A stretch of DNA of 40,385 nt from Nitrospira sp. (GCA_016784355.1 JADHUV010000022.1:1-40385), one strand, 5' to 3'. Shown: positions 24,010-32,969, counted from the first letter of the stretch. Numbers and translations are program-made. The notes: generated by a model not told the origin, from the sequence alone.

Positions 24010-25185
24010 TTATATTTTTACATTAATCCCGGTTGTCTGAGCCTTGCCGGGATAAATGTCTTTCTTTTGTGCAATATTTATAGCGCTGAGATTCAGTCCC
24101 TGCGCAGAAAAACGCTCGGTTAGAAGCTTTTTGTTGGCATTCAGGAGTGTTACCACATCCTCTCTTTCAGAAAGGAAGGTTACATAGTATGCCTTTTTAT
24201 AAATACTCACTGATACAGACATTTTCCCGAGAGTTTCCATATCCAGGTTTATATCACAGGCGTAGGCATTGCCCCCCTGTTTTTTATATTTTCTGAACAT
24301 GAATTCCCCATCTTTAATATCATCCCAGAGTACGGGCATAAAGGTAGAGAACATATCGTTCATCTTGGATGAAAGCTGGAAAAATTCTATGTTTTTGATA
24401 AATTTATCTACCAGCTTTGAGACTTCCTGCGGGTTCAGTTCTGCCAGTTTTAGTGCTTTTGTTGTTTCCGGGATGTTCATGAGTCTTTTAAGTTTTAAGA
24501 GAAATCCCTTCAGATCCCCCTCGCTCTGCAGGGCAATTAAGTTGTGCAGACTGGATCCTGGATCGCTCAATACCGCAATCTTAAGGCGAGTCTCAAAGGC
24601 TACTCCCGACTTTTCAACGAAGGCTTTGAGGAGTTTCCCATCAAGATGCTTTGTGTCTGTAAGAAGTTTTTCAATGTCCTTGAACTCCGGGATTAAGGAC
24701 TTTATGGAGGGCGGCAGGGATTTAAGGAACTCTGTGAGCTGCTTTAATTCACTGCTCTGAAGACGGGACTCGGAAAGCTGTGCAAGCATATTGAGAAACT
24801 TGGCGGGCACATTTTGCTGAAGCTGCCCCGTTTGTGCGATCTGTCCAGGCTTGCCCGGCAATTCGCCCAGGAACTTCATCTGGATATTTTCCTTGCTGCC
24901 CGTCACTTCAAGAAAAACATTCTGGCCTTTTATTAGAGGAACATTAGATGATGCTTTTAAAAGTGTTCCCTGAAGCCCCCCCTGCGTGCCGCCTGCGATT
25001 CGCAGTACTGCATTGTTCTGCAGGTCAATGCTTACGACCTGCGCCTTGATTATAGTCCCTGCCTTAAAGCTGACGTCTTTATTAGACTGACTTACAACTG
25101 TCAGCTGCCTGCCGGTAATATTCAGGGGTATGTTATTGCCCATTACCTGGAGTCGGCTTGGGCTTGTGACATATGAAACACTCAT
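24010..25185 (-). CDS. FliK-like flagellar hook-length control protein
   Basis: A protein of up to 391 residues. The middle is long, Gln/Lys/Leu-rich and helical. The C-terminus (about 295-391) has the FliK-C pattern: GEFMFRKY...GNAYACDINLDMETLGKMSVSVSIYKKAYYVTFLSE and a later LSAINIAQKKD. FliK measures hook length and switches export specificity by contacting FlhB, matching the FlhB-C-like gene that follows. The ATG at 25185 overlaps the preceding cytochrome gene by 53 bases. An ATG at 25143 would reduce this to 11 bases and is a reasonable alternative. Low conservation in the first 290 residues is normal for FliK. Confidence 0.78.
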   Translation of the reverse strand: MSVSYVTSPSRLQVMGNNIPLNITGRQLTVVSQSNKDVSFKAGTIIKAQVVSIDLQNNAVLRIAGGTQGGLQGTLLKASSNVPLIKGQNVFLEVTGSKENIQMKFLGELPGKPGQIAQTGQLQQNVPAKFLNMLAQLSESRLQSSELKQLTEFLKSLPPSIKSLIPEFKDIEKLLTDTKHLDGKLLKAFVEKSGVAFETRLKIAVLSDPGSSLHNLIALQSEGDLKGFLLKLKRLMNIPETTKALKLAELNPQEVSKLVDKFIKNIEFFQLSSKMNDMFSTFMPVLWDDIKDGEFMFRKYKKQGGNAYACDINLDMETLGKMSVSVSIYKKAYYVTFLSEREDVVTLLNANKKLLTERFSAQGLNLSAINIAQKKDIYPGKAQTTGINVKI

Positions 25186-25372
25186 CTTTAGGCGGGTGTT
25201 TGTCTAACCGCGGATAAGCCTCATCATCCCCGTGACATCCAAGGCAGGCCAGTTCCTCCTGTGCTTCTAGGTGCTGTTCATCAGGGGGGTAATATATCAC
25301 TTTATCCCCTGAGATAAGATAAAGGGTTAACGGGACGGTCAGAATTAGAAGAAAATATGCAATGCCTTTCAT
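25133..25372 (-). CDS. small membrane-anchored diheme cytochrome c
   Basis: A 79-residue protein with an uncleaved N-terminal membrane helix (about 3-20) and two haem sites, CLGCH (43-47) and CFICH (65-69), in a short periplasmic domain with several prolines. It is a small electron carrier of a type often found as a single-gene donor. Its end overlaps the FliK-like gene by 53 bases in a different frame, an odd partnership for a cytochrome. An AAGGAGG site precedes the ATG. The electron partner is unknown. Confidence 0.85.
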   Translation of the reverse strand: MKGIAYFLLILTVPLTLYLISGDKVIYYPPDEQHLEAQEELACLGCHGDDEAYPRLDKHPPKDECFICHKPKPTPGNGQ

Positions 25373-25443
25373 AGTTGTATTAATACCTCCTTTTGGAATC
25401 TACCAGAAACGGTGGTATTTATCAAATTAAGTGGATAAAGACA

Positions 25444-25523
25444 GGCACAGAGGCACAGAGGCACAAAGGCACAAAGGCACAAAGGCACAAAGGCACAAAG
25501 GCACAAAGGCACAGAGGCACAGA
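25444..25523. repeat. ten tandem copies of an 8-bp unit, symmetric order
   Basis: Ten uninterrupted octamers: two GGCACAGA, six GGCACAAA, two GGCACAGA. The array lies in the gap between the divergent cytochrome and argG (25373-25685). Apart from this array and the neighbouring 39-bp repeats, that gap holds no gene that I can see. Confidence 0.97.
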
Positions 25524-25546
25524 GGGGCATTGATCGGCTGTTCTTA

Positions 25547-25624
25547 GTGCCTTTGTGCCTCTGCCCCTTTGTCCCTATTCTTTAAGTGCCTTTGTGCCTC
25601 TGCCCCTTTGTCCCTATTCTTTAA
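25547..25624. repeat. two tandem copies of a 39-bp unit, partly complementary to the octamer array
   Basis: Units 25547-25585 and 25586-25624 are identical, with a third partial unit to about 25635. Each starts GTGCCTTTGTGCCTCTG, the reverse complement of the octamer words at 25444-25523, so the two arrays can fold on each other. The array ends about 60 bp before argG. Confidence 0.95.
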
Positions 25625-25685
25625 GTACCTTTGTCTTTTAAAAAAACTGGAAAATCCCCCTCCCCATATGATATCTTTATAGACT

Positions 25686-26882
25686 ATGAAAATTAAAAAA
25701 GCGGTTATGGCATATTCAGGCGGACTGGACACTTCTATTGCGATTAAGTGGATGAAGGAAACTTATAATTGTGAGGTCATTGCGTACTGTGCTGATCTTG
25801 GTCAGGATGAGGATCTTTCCGGGATAAAGCAAAAGGCACTTGATACCGGCGCTTCAAAGGCATACGTGCTGGATATGAAAGAGGAGTTTGTACGGGACTA
25901 CGTGTTTCCAATGCTTCGGGCAAATGCAGTTTACGAGGGGACATATCTGCTCGGGACATCTATTGCACGGCCGCTGATCGCAAAAAAGCAGATAGAGATA
26001 GCCATAAAGGAACAGGCTGATGCCGTGGCCCATGGCGCAACGGGTAAGGGAAATGATCAGGTCAGGTTTGAGTTGACCTGTTATGCGCTGAAGCCGGACG
26101 TCAAGATTATTGCTCCCTGGAGAGAGTGGGAATTTAATTCACGTGAGTCACTTATTAATTATGCAAAAAAGCATAAGATTCCTGTTCCGGTTACAAAGAA
26201 AAAACCTTACAGCATGGATATGAATCTTTTTCATATCAGTTATGAGGGCGGTATTCTGGAAGATCCATGGGCGGAGCCTCCGGAGAGCATGTTTACTATG
26301 TCTGTCTCACCGGAAAAGGCGCCTGCAAAACCGACATATATAGAAATTGGATATAAAGATGGAAATCCTGTTTCAGTAGATGGTAAGAAGCTTTCTCCTG
26401 CAAAGCTGCTAAAGCATTTAAATGAAGTGGCAGGAAAAAATGGTATAGGAAGGCTGGATCTTGTTGAAAACCGTTATGTAGGGATGAAAGCAAGAGGCGT
26501 ATATGAGACACCCGGGGGGACAGTTCTTCATATAGCTCACAGGGCGCTGGAATCCATTACCCTTGACAGAGAGGTTATGCATATGAGGGACTCTCTGATA
26601 CCTAAATATGCCGAGATGGTTTATTATGGGTACTGGCACACTCCGGAGCGTGAGGCCCTTCAGGGTCTTATGGATGCCTCGCAGGAGGACGTTACCGGGA
26701 CGGTCAGGCTTAAGCTTTATAAAGGTAACTGCATAGTCGCAGGCAGAAAGGCCCCGAGGTCGCTATACAGTGCTGAACTGGCGACTTTTGAGGCGGAATC
26801 TGTTTATGACCAGAGGGATGCAGAGGGGTTTATAAAGCTCAATGCACTAAGGCTCAAGATGCGGGCGAGGCTTAGGAAATAA
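25686..26882 (+). CDS. argG: argininosuccinate synthase
   Basis: A 398-residue enzyme joining citrulline and aspartate with ATP in arginine synthesis. The ATP pyrophosphatase motif [15 protein letters not shown] is at residues 9-23. Conserved regions [34 protein letters not shown] and [12 protein letters not shown] stretches follow in the expected order, and length is normal. The ATG lacks a clear ribosome site. Upstream is a repeat-rich 313-bp gap shared with a divergent cytochrome gene. argH and other arginine genes are not adjacent, so it seems to be a single gene or to lead into dprA, 78 bp downstream. Confidence 0.97.
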   Translation: MKIKKAVMAYSGGLDTSIAIKWMKETYNCEVIAYCADLGQDEDLSGIKQKALDTGASKAYVLDMKEEFVRDYVFPMLRANAVYEGTYLLGTSIARPLIAKKQIEIAIKEQADAVAHGATGKGNDQVRFELTCYALKPDVKIIAPWREWEFNSRESLINYAKKHKIPVPVTKKKPYSMDMNLFHISYEGGILEDPWAEPPESMFTMSVSPEKAPAKPTYIEIGYKDGNPVSVDGKKLSPAKLLKHLNEVAGKNGIGRLDLVENRYVGMKARGVYETPGGTVLHIAHRALESITLDREVMHMRDSLIPKYAEMVYYGYWHTPEREALQGLMDASQEDVTGTVRLKLYKGNCIVAGRKAPRSLYSAELATFEAESVYDQRDAEGFIKLNALRLKMRARLRK

Positions 26883-26960
26883 GAAGTAAGAAGTTTTTTG
26901 GGCTCTATTTTAGTTAAAAATTAAATAATTACAATGCACTTGTTTTGTGCGGGTATACTC

Positions 26961-28055
26961 ATGTCTGATTTACGGTATATGCTTGCCCTGAATTTTCTGC
27001 CTGAGCTTGGTCCTGTTTTGATATCAAGGCTGTTGGCGGCGTTTGGTACTCCTGAGGGGGTATTTAATGCCTCATATACGGAACTGACTCGTGTAGATGG
27101 CATTGGCAAAACCAGGGCACTGGCTGTAGCGGGATTTAATAACTGGGATAGGATTCAGAGAGAAATGGATATTGCGTCTGCCAATAATATTCAGATACTC
27201 CATATAAATGCCCCGGAGTACCCGGAATCCTTGCGAAGAATACATGCCGCACCACTTATCCTTTATATAAGGGGTAGACTTCAGGCAGACGATAAGTATG
27301 CTGTTGCAATGGTGGGATCGCGGCGTGCAAGTGCGTACGGCATGAACCTTGCTGAAAAGATGGCAGTGAAGCTTGCCTCTTCCGGTCTGACCGTGGTCAG
27401 CGGTATGGCCAGGGGGATTGATACGGCATGTCATCGGGGGGCACTTAAAGGCGGCCGAACCATCGCGGTGCTTGGTTCCGGACTGGATGTGCCTTACCCC
27501 GCTTCTAATGTTGGATTAATGAAAAATATTATGAAATCAGGCGCTGTTATCAGTGAGTTTCCGTTTGGTACCAGTCCGCTCAGGGAAAACTTTCCAAGGC
27601 GTAACAGGATTATAAGTGCCCTTTCACTTGGTGTCATAGTTGTGGAGGCGGCTCTTGACAGCGGTTCTCTTATTACAGTACGCTATGCCCTTGAGCAGAA
27701 TAAAGATGTCTTTGCGGTCCCCGGCAATGTGAACTCGGTAAATGCGAAAGGCACAAATGACCTTATAAAAAAGGGAGCCAGGCTTGTTGAGAGTGCTGAT
27801 GAGGTTATCGATGAGTTGGGTTCACAGCTCAGAGGCTTAATGAAATGTGATGTTCAGGCACTTAAGCGCAAGCTTCCTGAATTGAGTGCTGAGGAAACAG
27901 CAATCTTCAGTTTTATTAATGAGGAACCGAAGCATATTGATACATTGGTCAGGGCTTCGGAGATAAATATAAGTAAAGCGCTGTCGCTGCTTATGTCCCT
28001 GGAGCTTAAAGGCGCGATCAGGCAGACGGACGGTAAATGCTTTATGCTTAATTAA
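26961..28055 (+). CDS. dprA: DNA-processing protein DprA (Smf)
   Basis: A 364-residue protein from the ATG at 26961 (a longer frame begins at an ATG at 26934 and adds nine atypical residues). N-terminal helix-hairpin-helix region (about 1-65, with VDGIGKTRALAV), then the Rossmann-fold DprA domain. This has AMVGSRRASAYG, VVSGMARGIDTACHRGAL, VLGSGLDVPYPASN, EFPFGTSPLRENFPRRNRII and VVEAALDSGSLITVRYALE. A C-terminal winged helix follows (about 305-364). DprA loads RecA on incoming single-stranded DNA in transformation. Placement just before topA is a widespread gene order (dprA-topA). Confidence 0.96.
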   Translation: MSDLRYMLALNFLPELGPVLISRLLAAFGTPEGVFNASYTELTRVDGIGKTRALAVAGFNNWDRIQREMDIASANNIQILHINAPEYPESLRRIHAAPLILYIRGRLQADDKYAVAMVGSRRASAYGMNLAEKMAVKLASSGLTVVSGMARGIDTACHRGALKGGRTIAVLGSGLDVPYPASNVGLMKNIMKSGAVISEFPFGTSPLRENFPRRNRIISALSLGVIVVEAALDSGSLITVRYALEQNKDVFAVPGNVNSVNAKGTNDLIKKGARLVESADEVIDELGSQLRGLMKCDVQALKRKLPELSAEETAIFSFINEEPKHIDTLVRASEINISKALSLLMSLELKGAIRQTDGKCFMLN

Positions 28056-28069
28056 CAGGTAAAGGTTTT

Positions 28070-28159
28070 ATGGAAATTATAGATAATAAATATGTAAAGC
28101 TTCTAATGTGCGGCATTGAAGAGAATATGGCAGATATTTCAGGGAGTAATATTATATGA
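28070..28159 (+). CDS. tiny ORF coupled to topA (29 codons)
   Basis: ATG at 28070, preceded by TAAAGG about five bases upstream, reads 29 codons and stops at a TGA overlapping the topA ATG (ATATGA junction). The predicted peptide begins MEIIDNKYVKLLMCGIEEN and is acidic overall, with no recognised motif. The exact filling of the dprA-topA gap and the stop-start overlap suggest a translated small gene or leader that couples ribosomes into topA. It could still be chance. Conservation in relatives would decide. Confidence 0.35.
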   Translation: MEIIDNKYVKLLMCGIEENMADISGSNII

Positions 28160-30399
28160 AGGCCCTTTTAATAGTTGAGTCACCTACTAAGGTCAAAACT
28201 TTAAGCAAATTTCTTGGCAAGGAGTTTGATATCAGGGCCTCTGTCGGGCATGTCAGAGATCTTCCCAAAAAAGATCTTGGTGTTGATATAGAGAATAATC
28301 TTGCGCTTACTTATGTAGTTATTGAGGGCAAGGAAAAGATAGTTAAGGAGCTGAAAAAGGCTGCTAAGAAGGCCGATACAATTTATCTTGCTCCTGACCC
28401 TGACCGTGAAGGTGAGGCCATTGCCTGGCATATCGCTGAAGAGCTTGGCGGCAATGCCGATAATATCTTCAGGGTTGAGTTTAATGAAATTACAGAACGT
28501 GCCGTTAAAGAGGCCATAGAAAACCCCCGGAAAATCAATAAGAACCTTGTAGATGCCCAGCAGGCAAGACGTGTGCTTGACCGACTGGTTGGGTATAAGC
28601 TCTCTCCCGTACTATGGAAAAAGGTAAGAAGGGGGCTTAGTGCCGGCAGGGTTCAGTCTGTTGCACTGCGGATAGTGGTGGACAGGGAGCGGGAGATAGA
28701 TGCCTTTACAGCCGTAGAATATTGGAGTGTAACCGCCAATCTTGAGGGTAATGAGCCGCCGCCGTTTGATTCCAAGCTTTTTTTTATTAATGGCGAAAAG
28801 GCTGAGATAGGGAATGAGGCGCAGACCAATGCCATTCTCAGCGATCTTGAAAATGAAAAATTCATTATAAAAAAGATTGATAAGAAAAAACGCAAGCGTA
28901 TGCCTTCCCCTCCGTTTATCACAAGTACTCTTCAACAGGAGGCTTCAAGTAAACTGAGATTTACGGCCAAAAAGACAATGGTTGTTGCACAGCAGTTATA
29001 TGAGGGGCTTGAGCTTGGCGCTGAAGGCTCTGTCGGTCTTATTACCTATATGAGAACCGATTCGGTTCGTGTTGCAGCAGAGGCGCAGCAGGAGGCACAG
29101 GCCGTTATAAAGAGTGAATTTGGCCCGGATTATCTGCCTGCAACTCCGCCCGTGTACAAAACTAAAAAGTCTGCCCAGGACGCACATGAGGCTATTCGCC
29201 CTGCATCTGCTTTGAAAACTCCGGACAGTCTTAAGGGATATCTGAACCGGGATCAGCGTAATTTATATAAGCTTATATGGAATCGATTTGTTGCAAGTCA
29301 GATGAATCCTGCGCAGCTCGAGCAGACATCTGTTGATATTGCAGCTGCTAAATATATATTCAGGACGACAGGTTCTGTTGTTAAATTCCCGGGATTTATG
29401 AAGGTTTACACCGAGAGCAGCGATAATGAACTGGAAGAGGGAATTTTGCCTGCAATGAATGAGGGTGATGAGCTTAAGGTCAATGCAATAACACCCAAAC
29501 AGCATTTTACTCAGCCGCCCCCGCGATTTTCCGAGGCAACGCTGGTAAAGGAGTTAGAGGCCAAGGGCATAGGCCGACCGAGTACATATGCATCCATACT
29601 TTCTACAATTATAGACAGAAAATATACAGAGAAAAACGAGGGCAGATTTAAACCGACTGATCTGGGCATGGTAGTCAGCGATTTTCTGACGACATGGTTT
29701 GCCAACCTGATGGATTACCAGTTTACCGAACGGATGGAAGGTGACCTTGATATGATCGAGGACGGCGGTTTTAAGTGGGTCGACAAGGTCATGGAGTTTT
29801 ATGGTCCATTGAGCAAAGAAATCGAAAAGACGCTGGAAGAGGCAGAAAGGGTGAAACCTTCGGAAAAGCCCACCGATGAAATTTGCGAAAACTGTGGTAA
29901 ACCCATGGTCATTAAATGGGGAAGGCATGGCAATTTCATTGCATGTACCGGCTGGCCTGAGTGTAAGACAACCAAACCTCTTGAGACTGATGAGGGGCAG
30001 GCAGAGGTTGTGATCAGTGATGAAAAATGCGAGAAATGCGGTTCTGAGATGGTCCTGAAGGCCGGGAAGTTCGGCCGGTTTCTTGCCTGCAGTAAATACC
30101 CTGAGTGTAAGACCACCAAGGCGATAAGCATCGGAATAAAATGTCCTGATGACGGTGGCGACCTGTTAGAGCGAAGGACGCGTAAGGGTAAAGTTTTTTA
30201 CAGTTGCGGGAATTATCCGAAATGCAAATTTGCTACTTGGTATAAACCGGTAAAACAGGCCTGTCCTGACTGTAAGGCCGAGTTTCTTGTGGAAAAAAAG
30301 AATAAGAAAGAGGAAGTTCTTCTTTGTTTGAATAAAGATTGCGGTTATAAAGATGAGATTCAGTCTGAAGCAGAAACAGAGGAAGAACTCGAGGCCTGA
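28156..30399 (+). CDS. topA: DNA topoisomerase I
   Basis: A 747-residue type IA topoisomerase that relaxes negative supercoils. TOPRIM domain at the N-terminus (LLIVESPTKVKTL, then YLAPDPDREGEAIAWHI). The catalytic Tyr is about residue 298 in GLITYMRTDS. Core motifs HEAIRP and GIGRPSTYASIL are present. Four C-terminal zinc-ribbon segments follow (starting CENCGKPM, CEKCGSEM, CPDDGG and CPDCKAEF); the third keeps only its later Cys pair and is degenerate. A GGGAG site lies before the ATG. The end overlaps a convergent small frame by 40 bp. Confidence 0.97.
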   Translation: MKALLIVESPTKVKTLSKFLGKEFDIRASVGHVRDLPKKDLGVDIENNLALTYVVIEGKEKIVKELKKAAKKADTIYLAPDPDREGEAIAWHIAEELGGNADNIFRVEFNEITERAVKEAIENPRKINKNLVDAQQARRVLDRLVGYKLSPVLWKKVRRGLSAGRVQSVALRIVVDREREIDAFTAVEYWSVTANLEGNEPPPFDSKLFFINGEKAEIGNEAQTNAILSDLENEKFIIKKIDKKKRKRMPSPPFITSTLQQEASSKLRFTAKKTMVVAQQLYEGLELGAEGSVGLITYMRTDSVRVAAEAQQEAQAVIKSEFGPDYLPATPPVYKTKKSAQDAHEAIRPASALKTPDSLKGYLNRDQRNLYKLIWNRFVASQMNPAQLEQTSVDIAAAKYIFRTTGSVVKFPGFMKVYTESSDNELEEGILPAMNEGDELKVNAITPKQHFTQPPPRFSEATLVKELEAKGIGRPSTYASILSTIIDRKYTEKNEGRFKPTDLGMVVSDFLTTWFANLMDYQFTERMEGDLDMIEDGGFKWVDKVMEFYGPLSKEIEKTLEEAERVKPSEKPTDEICENCGKPMVIKWGRHGNFIACTGWPECKTTKPLETDEGQAEVVISDEKCEKCGSEMVLKAGKFGRFLACSKYPECKTTKAISIGIKCPDDGGDLLERRTRKGKVFYSCGNYPKCKFATWYKPVKQACPDCKAEFLVEKKNKKEEVLLCLNKDCGYKDEIQSEAETEEELEA

Positions 30400-30608
30400 T
30401 CTTTTTCAGTTAAGAAGCCTGTAATCTTTATTATATTTTCAAGATTTTTTCCGAAATCCACGATGGTGGTTTTTATTGTCGGTCTGCTTGTTACAATAAC
30501 GGTGGTACGGTTCGGGCCTGCAGAGCTTAGCTTAAAGCATATTGTGTCTCCCCAGGTTTTCCAGTTTATGCCTGTCTTTATGATAATCTCCCCATTGAGT
30601 CTGTCCAT
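30360..30608 (-). CDS. C-terminal part of a probably frameshifted conserved protein
   Basis: An 82-codon frame containing GEIIIKTGINWKTWGDTICF and TTVIVTSRPTIKTTIVDFGK, followed by NLENIIKI. This looks like a complete beta-rich domain of a widespread uncharacterised family (a pattern of Trp-Gly then Asp-x-Gly-Lys-Asn). It starts inside the end of the preceding frame (30578-30925), with which a one-base shift at AATAAATGG (around 30608) would fuse it. The residues of the upstream frame just before (LGKSSINK) then run naturally into MDRLNGEIIIK. It could be translated separately from the ATG at 30608, but no ribosome site is evident. The tail is antisense to the end of topA. Confidence 0.6.
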   Translation of the reverse strand: MDRLNGEIIIKTGINWKTWGDTICFKLSSAGPNRTTVIVTSRPTIKTTIVDFGKNLENIIKITGFLTEKDQASSSSSVSASD

Positions 30609-30925
30609 TTATTGATTGAAGACTTTCCTAAAACAGCAGCGGCCTGAAGGGACAATTCAAACAGTGCATCATATGTAATAGACGTTGTCATCATGCGCCT
30701 GTGATAAACACCCAGTGATGGTGAGGAGTCCGGAATTGAAGATTTCATAACATAGTGTTTATGCATAATGCCAAAAATAAACGTGCAGACTAACCCTGAT
30801 ATAAGTCCTGTTATGGTTCCAGCAATTGCTCCGGTGGGATAGCGATTAAAAAAGGATATAGCGGCGACGGAGAGAGTCCCGGCTGTTATTGAAGAGATGA
30901 GGAATATCTTAAGATTCCTGTTCAT
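30578..30925 (-). CDS. small membrane protein, likely N-terminal part of a frameshifted gene
   Basis: A 115-codon frame with two membrane helices (about 7-26 and 30-52), which suggests a hairpin anchor. A cytoplasmic or periplasmic linker then holds YDALFELSLQAAAVLGKSSI, after which the reading shifts into a short meaningless tail (DSMGRLS). In related proteins, as I recall them, this FELSLQA.. segment continues directly into the domain found in the 30360-30608 frame. So I read these as one gene broken by a single-base loss, a sequencing error or a -1 recoding site. Function unknown. Confidence 0.6.
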   Translation of the reverse strand: MNRNLKIFLISSITAGTLSVAAISFFNRYPTGAIAGTITGLISGLVCTFIFGIMHKHYVMKSSIPDSSPSLGVYHRRMMTTSITYDALFELSLQAAAVLGKSSINKWTDSMGRLS

Positions 30926-30958
30926 AGTTACAATGTGTATTGTCTAACGCCAGTAGAG

Positions 30959-31894
30959 TTAAGTCTCATCGATCGAAAGATCTTGTATTGCTTTGTTAAT
31001 GTCATCAGGTATTGGTGCGATAAACTCGGTAATCTCCTTAGTCTCAGGATGCCTCAGTTTAAGTGAATTAGCATGGAGCATCTGGCGGCGGAAAACAATT
31101 GTCCTGCTGCCCAGGCGTATGGAGGTTTTTTGACCATAGGTGCTGTCTCCCAGTATAGGAAAGCCTATGGATGCAAAATGAACACGTATCTGGTGGGTCC
31201 TGCCCGTAATTATTTTGACCCTTACAAGTGTAGCCGTACTGAAACGCTGCAGTACCTCGTACTCGCTGATAGCCTCTTTACCGAAACCTGTTTTAACAGA
31301 CATTTTTTTCCTGTCTGAAAGAGATCTGCCTACATTTTTATTGATAACATCCCGATCTTTTTTGAGACGTCCATGCACAAGTGCAATATAATGTTTTTCC
31401 GTCTGTCGCGTTTTAAATTGATCTATGATGTAATGATAGGCCTCATCAGTACGAGCGATTACTATAACGCCGGATGTATCCTTATCCAGTCTGTGGATGA
31501 CACCGGGTCGTAGCGGCGCCCCGATCGACGACAGTGAATCGCAAGCATTCACCACGGCATTCATCAATGTACCGCTGTAGTTTCCGGGGGCAGGGTATAT
31601 AACCATGCCGGCCGGTTTATTGACGACCAGTATCTGATTATCCTGCCAGATTACATCAATAGGTATATCCTCAGGATCAAGCGTTTCTACCGGCTTATAA
31701 CGAACGGAAAATTGAACAATATCATCTTGTTTTACCTTATGGCTGGATTTTTCAACTTTATCGTTAACGGTAAGTTCTTTGTCTTTGATAAGAGTTTGTA
31801 TTCCGGAACGAGGTAGTCCGCTGATGCCGGATACATATGTGTCGAGTCGTTTGCCGGCATCTTCAGAACTTACTGTATAAACGTAGTTTTTCAT
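30959..31894 (-). CDS. rluD: RluA/RluD-family 23S rRNA pseudouridine synthase
   Basis: A 311-residue enzyme from the ATG at 31894. A frame extending 62 codons further upstream runs through the promoter of the divergent gene and is rejected. N-terminal S4 RNA-binding domain (about 13-70, RLDTYVSGISGLPRSGIQTL), then the synthase domain. This has the catalytic Asp (about 137) in HRLDKDTSG, plus NKPAGMVIYPAPG and TGRTHQIRVHFASIGFPILGD. The S4-plus-RluA layout is that of RluD/RluC. It isomerises uridines in 23S rRNA. RluD is the usual call, but the exact target position is inferred. Confidence 0.92.
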   Translation of the reverse strand: MKNYVYTVSSEDAGKRLDTYVSGISGLPRSGIQTLIKDKELTVNDKVEKSSHKVKQDDIVQFSVRYKPVETLDPEDIPIDVIWQDNQILVVNKPAGMVIYPAPGNYSGTLMNAVVNACDSLSSIGAPLRPGVIHRLDKDTSGVIVIARTDEAYHYIIDQFKTRQTEKHYIALVHGRLKKDRDVINKNVGRSLSDRKKMSVKTGFGKEAISEYEVLQRFSTATLVRVKIITGRTHQIRVHFASIGFPILGDSTYGQKTSIRLGSRTIVFRRQMLHANSLKLRHPETKEITEFIAPIPDDINKAIQDLSIDET

Positions 31895-31924
31895 ATAATT
31901 ACCTGTATTAACCTTTATTCGCAC

Positions 31925-31954
31925 TTGACACACAATGTGCTTCTGTACTTTAAT
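31925..31954 (+). promoter_or_regulatory. sigma-70-like promoter of the rhodanese operon
   Basis: TTGACA (31925-31930) and TTTAAT (31949-31954) with an 18-base spacer. The -35 box lies inside a GCAC...GTGC inverted repeat (31921-31924 and 31937-31940). Two purine-rich ribosome sites follow at 32021 and 32055; the second serves the ATG at 32064. Confidence 0.5.
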
Positions 31955-32063
31955 AGGAGTAGAATTCTGCTTTATAGTTACTGCAAGAATTTTACCATCT
32001 AACAAATTCAACACATCGAAGGAGGAAGTATAACTGATGCAAACGAAAAATAACGGAGGAAAA

Positions 32064-32969
32064 ATGTTCAAACGCAGCAAATTAATGATGAGTGTAGTGG
32101 CCGTGATGTTTCTTGTATCTCTTTTTGCGGGTCTTCAGAGTGCTCAGGCAGGATCACTTGTAGATGCAAAATCTCTTAAATCTAATATCGGCAGCACCAA
32201 GCCAGTATATGTACAGAATCAGGGCGAGGATCCTAAGACCTTCGCAGGAAAGCACATTGCCGGTTCAACATTTCTTGACCTTGGCGGCCTGATGGGTTCC
32301 ATGGGTATGGGAACTGCACCAAACAAAGAAGTATTTGAGGCAACTATGGGCAGCCTTGGTATCAAAAATGATGATAACATTGTCCTTTATGGTGCAGGCA
32401 TGAATCCTTTTGTTTATGGCGCATACTGGACACTGAAGTATTTCGGTCATGATAAGGTAAGTATTCTTGACGGCGGACTTGGACAGTGGGAGGCAGCAGG
32501 CGGAGCAACAACCGGTGATGCTTCTGCAATCACTGCCAGCACATACAAGGCAGCGGCTTCAAATGATTCACTCAGGGCAGATGCCGATCACATCCTTTCT
32601 AAGCTTAATGATAAAGGTACAGTGCTGGTTGATGCACGTATGCCCGATGAGTTCAATGGAACAAATGACATGGGCATGGGTCTTCCCAGGAACGGTCACA
32701 TCCCCGGAGCAGTTCACCTGAACTTCTTTCCTTCTAATATGAATGGCGATCTTACAATCCGTTCTGCTGCAGACCTTAAGGCAACATATGAGGCAGCAGG
32801 CGTTACAGCGGACAAAGAAGTAATCGCATACTGCATGGGCGGTATTCGTGCAGCAAATACTTTCTTTGTACTGAACAGTGTACTTGGATATCCGAATGTT
32901 AAGGTCTATGTCGGCTCTATTGGTGAGTGGGCGAATCTCGACGCAGCCAAGTATCCTCTTGCTAAGTAA
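32064..32969 (+). CDS. exported tandem rhodanese (sulfurtransferase)
   Basis: A 301-residue periplasmic protein. The ATG at 32064 has a perfect CGGAGGA site and gives a clean signal peptide (MFKRSKL, hydrophobic run, AQA/G at about 29). Two rhodanese domains follow (about 30-155 and 165-300). The catalytic Cys is present only in the second (about 257, in YCMGGIRAANT). The first domain has GAGMNPFVYGA in place of the Cys loop, the usual inactive half of thiosulfate or 3-mercaptopyruvate sulfurtransferases. It transfers sulfane sulfur outside the cytoplasm. It shares the strand with DsrE- and DsrH-like genes downstream, but a terminator lies between. An ATG at 32037 is an alternative start. Confidence 0.93.
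   Translation: MFKRSKLMMSVVAVMFLVSLFAGLQSAQAGSLVDAKSLKSNIGSTKPVYVQNQGEDPKTFAGKHIAGSTFLDLGGLMGSMGMGTAPNKEVFEATMGSLGIKNDDNIVLYGAGMNPFVYGAYWTLKYFGHDKVSILDGGLGQWEAAGGATTGDASAITASTYKAAASNDSLRADADHILSKLNDKGTVLVDARMPDEFNGTNDMGMGLPRNGHIPGAVHLNFFPSNMNGDLTIRSAADLKATYEAAGVTADKEVIAYCMGGIRAANTFFVLNSVLGYPNVKVYVGSIGEWANLDAAKYPLAK

Noticed and set aside
25444..25624. CRISPR array
   Set aside because: Units are 8 or 39 bp without unique spacers and no cas genes are present.
31895..32080. 62-codon N-terminal extension of the RluD-like protein
   Set aside because: It runs through the divergent rhodanese promoter and signal region, and the S4 domain begins normally at the ATG at 31894.
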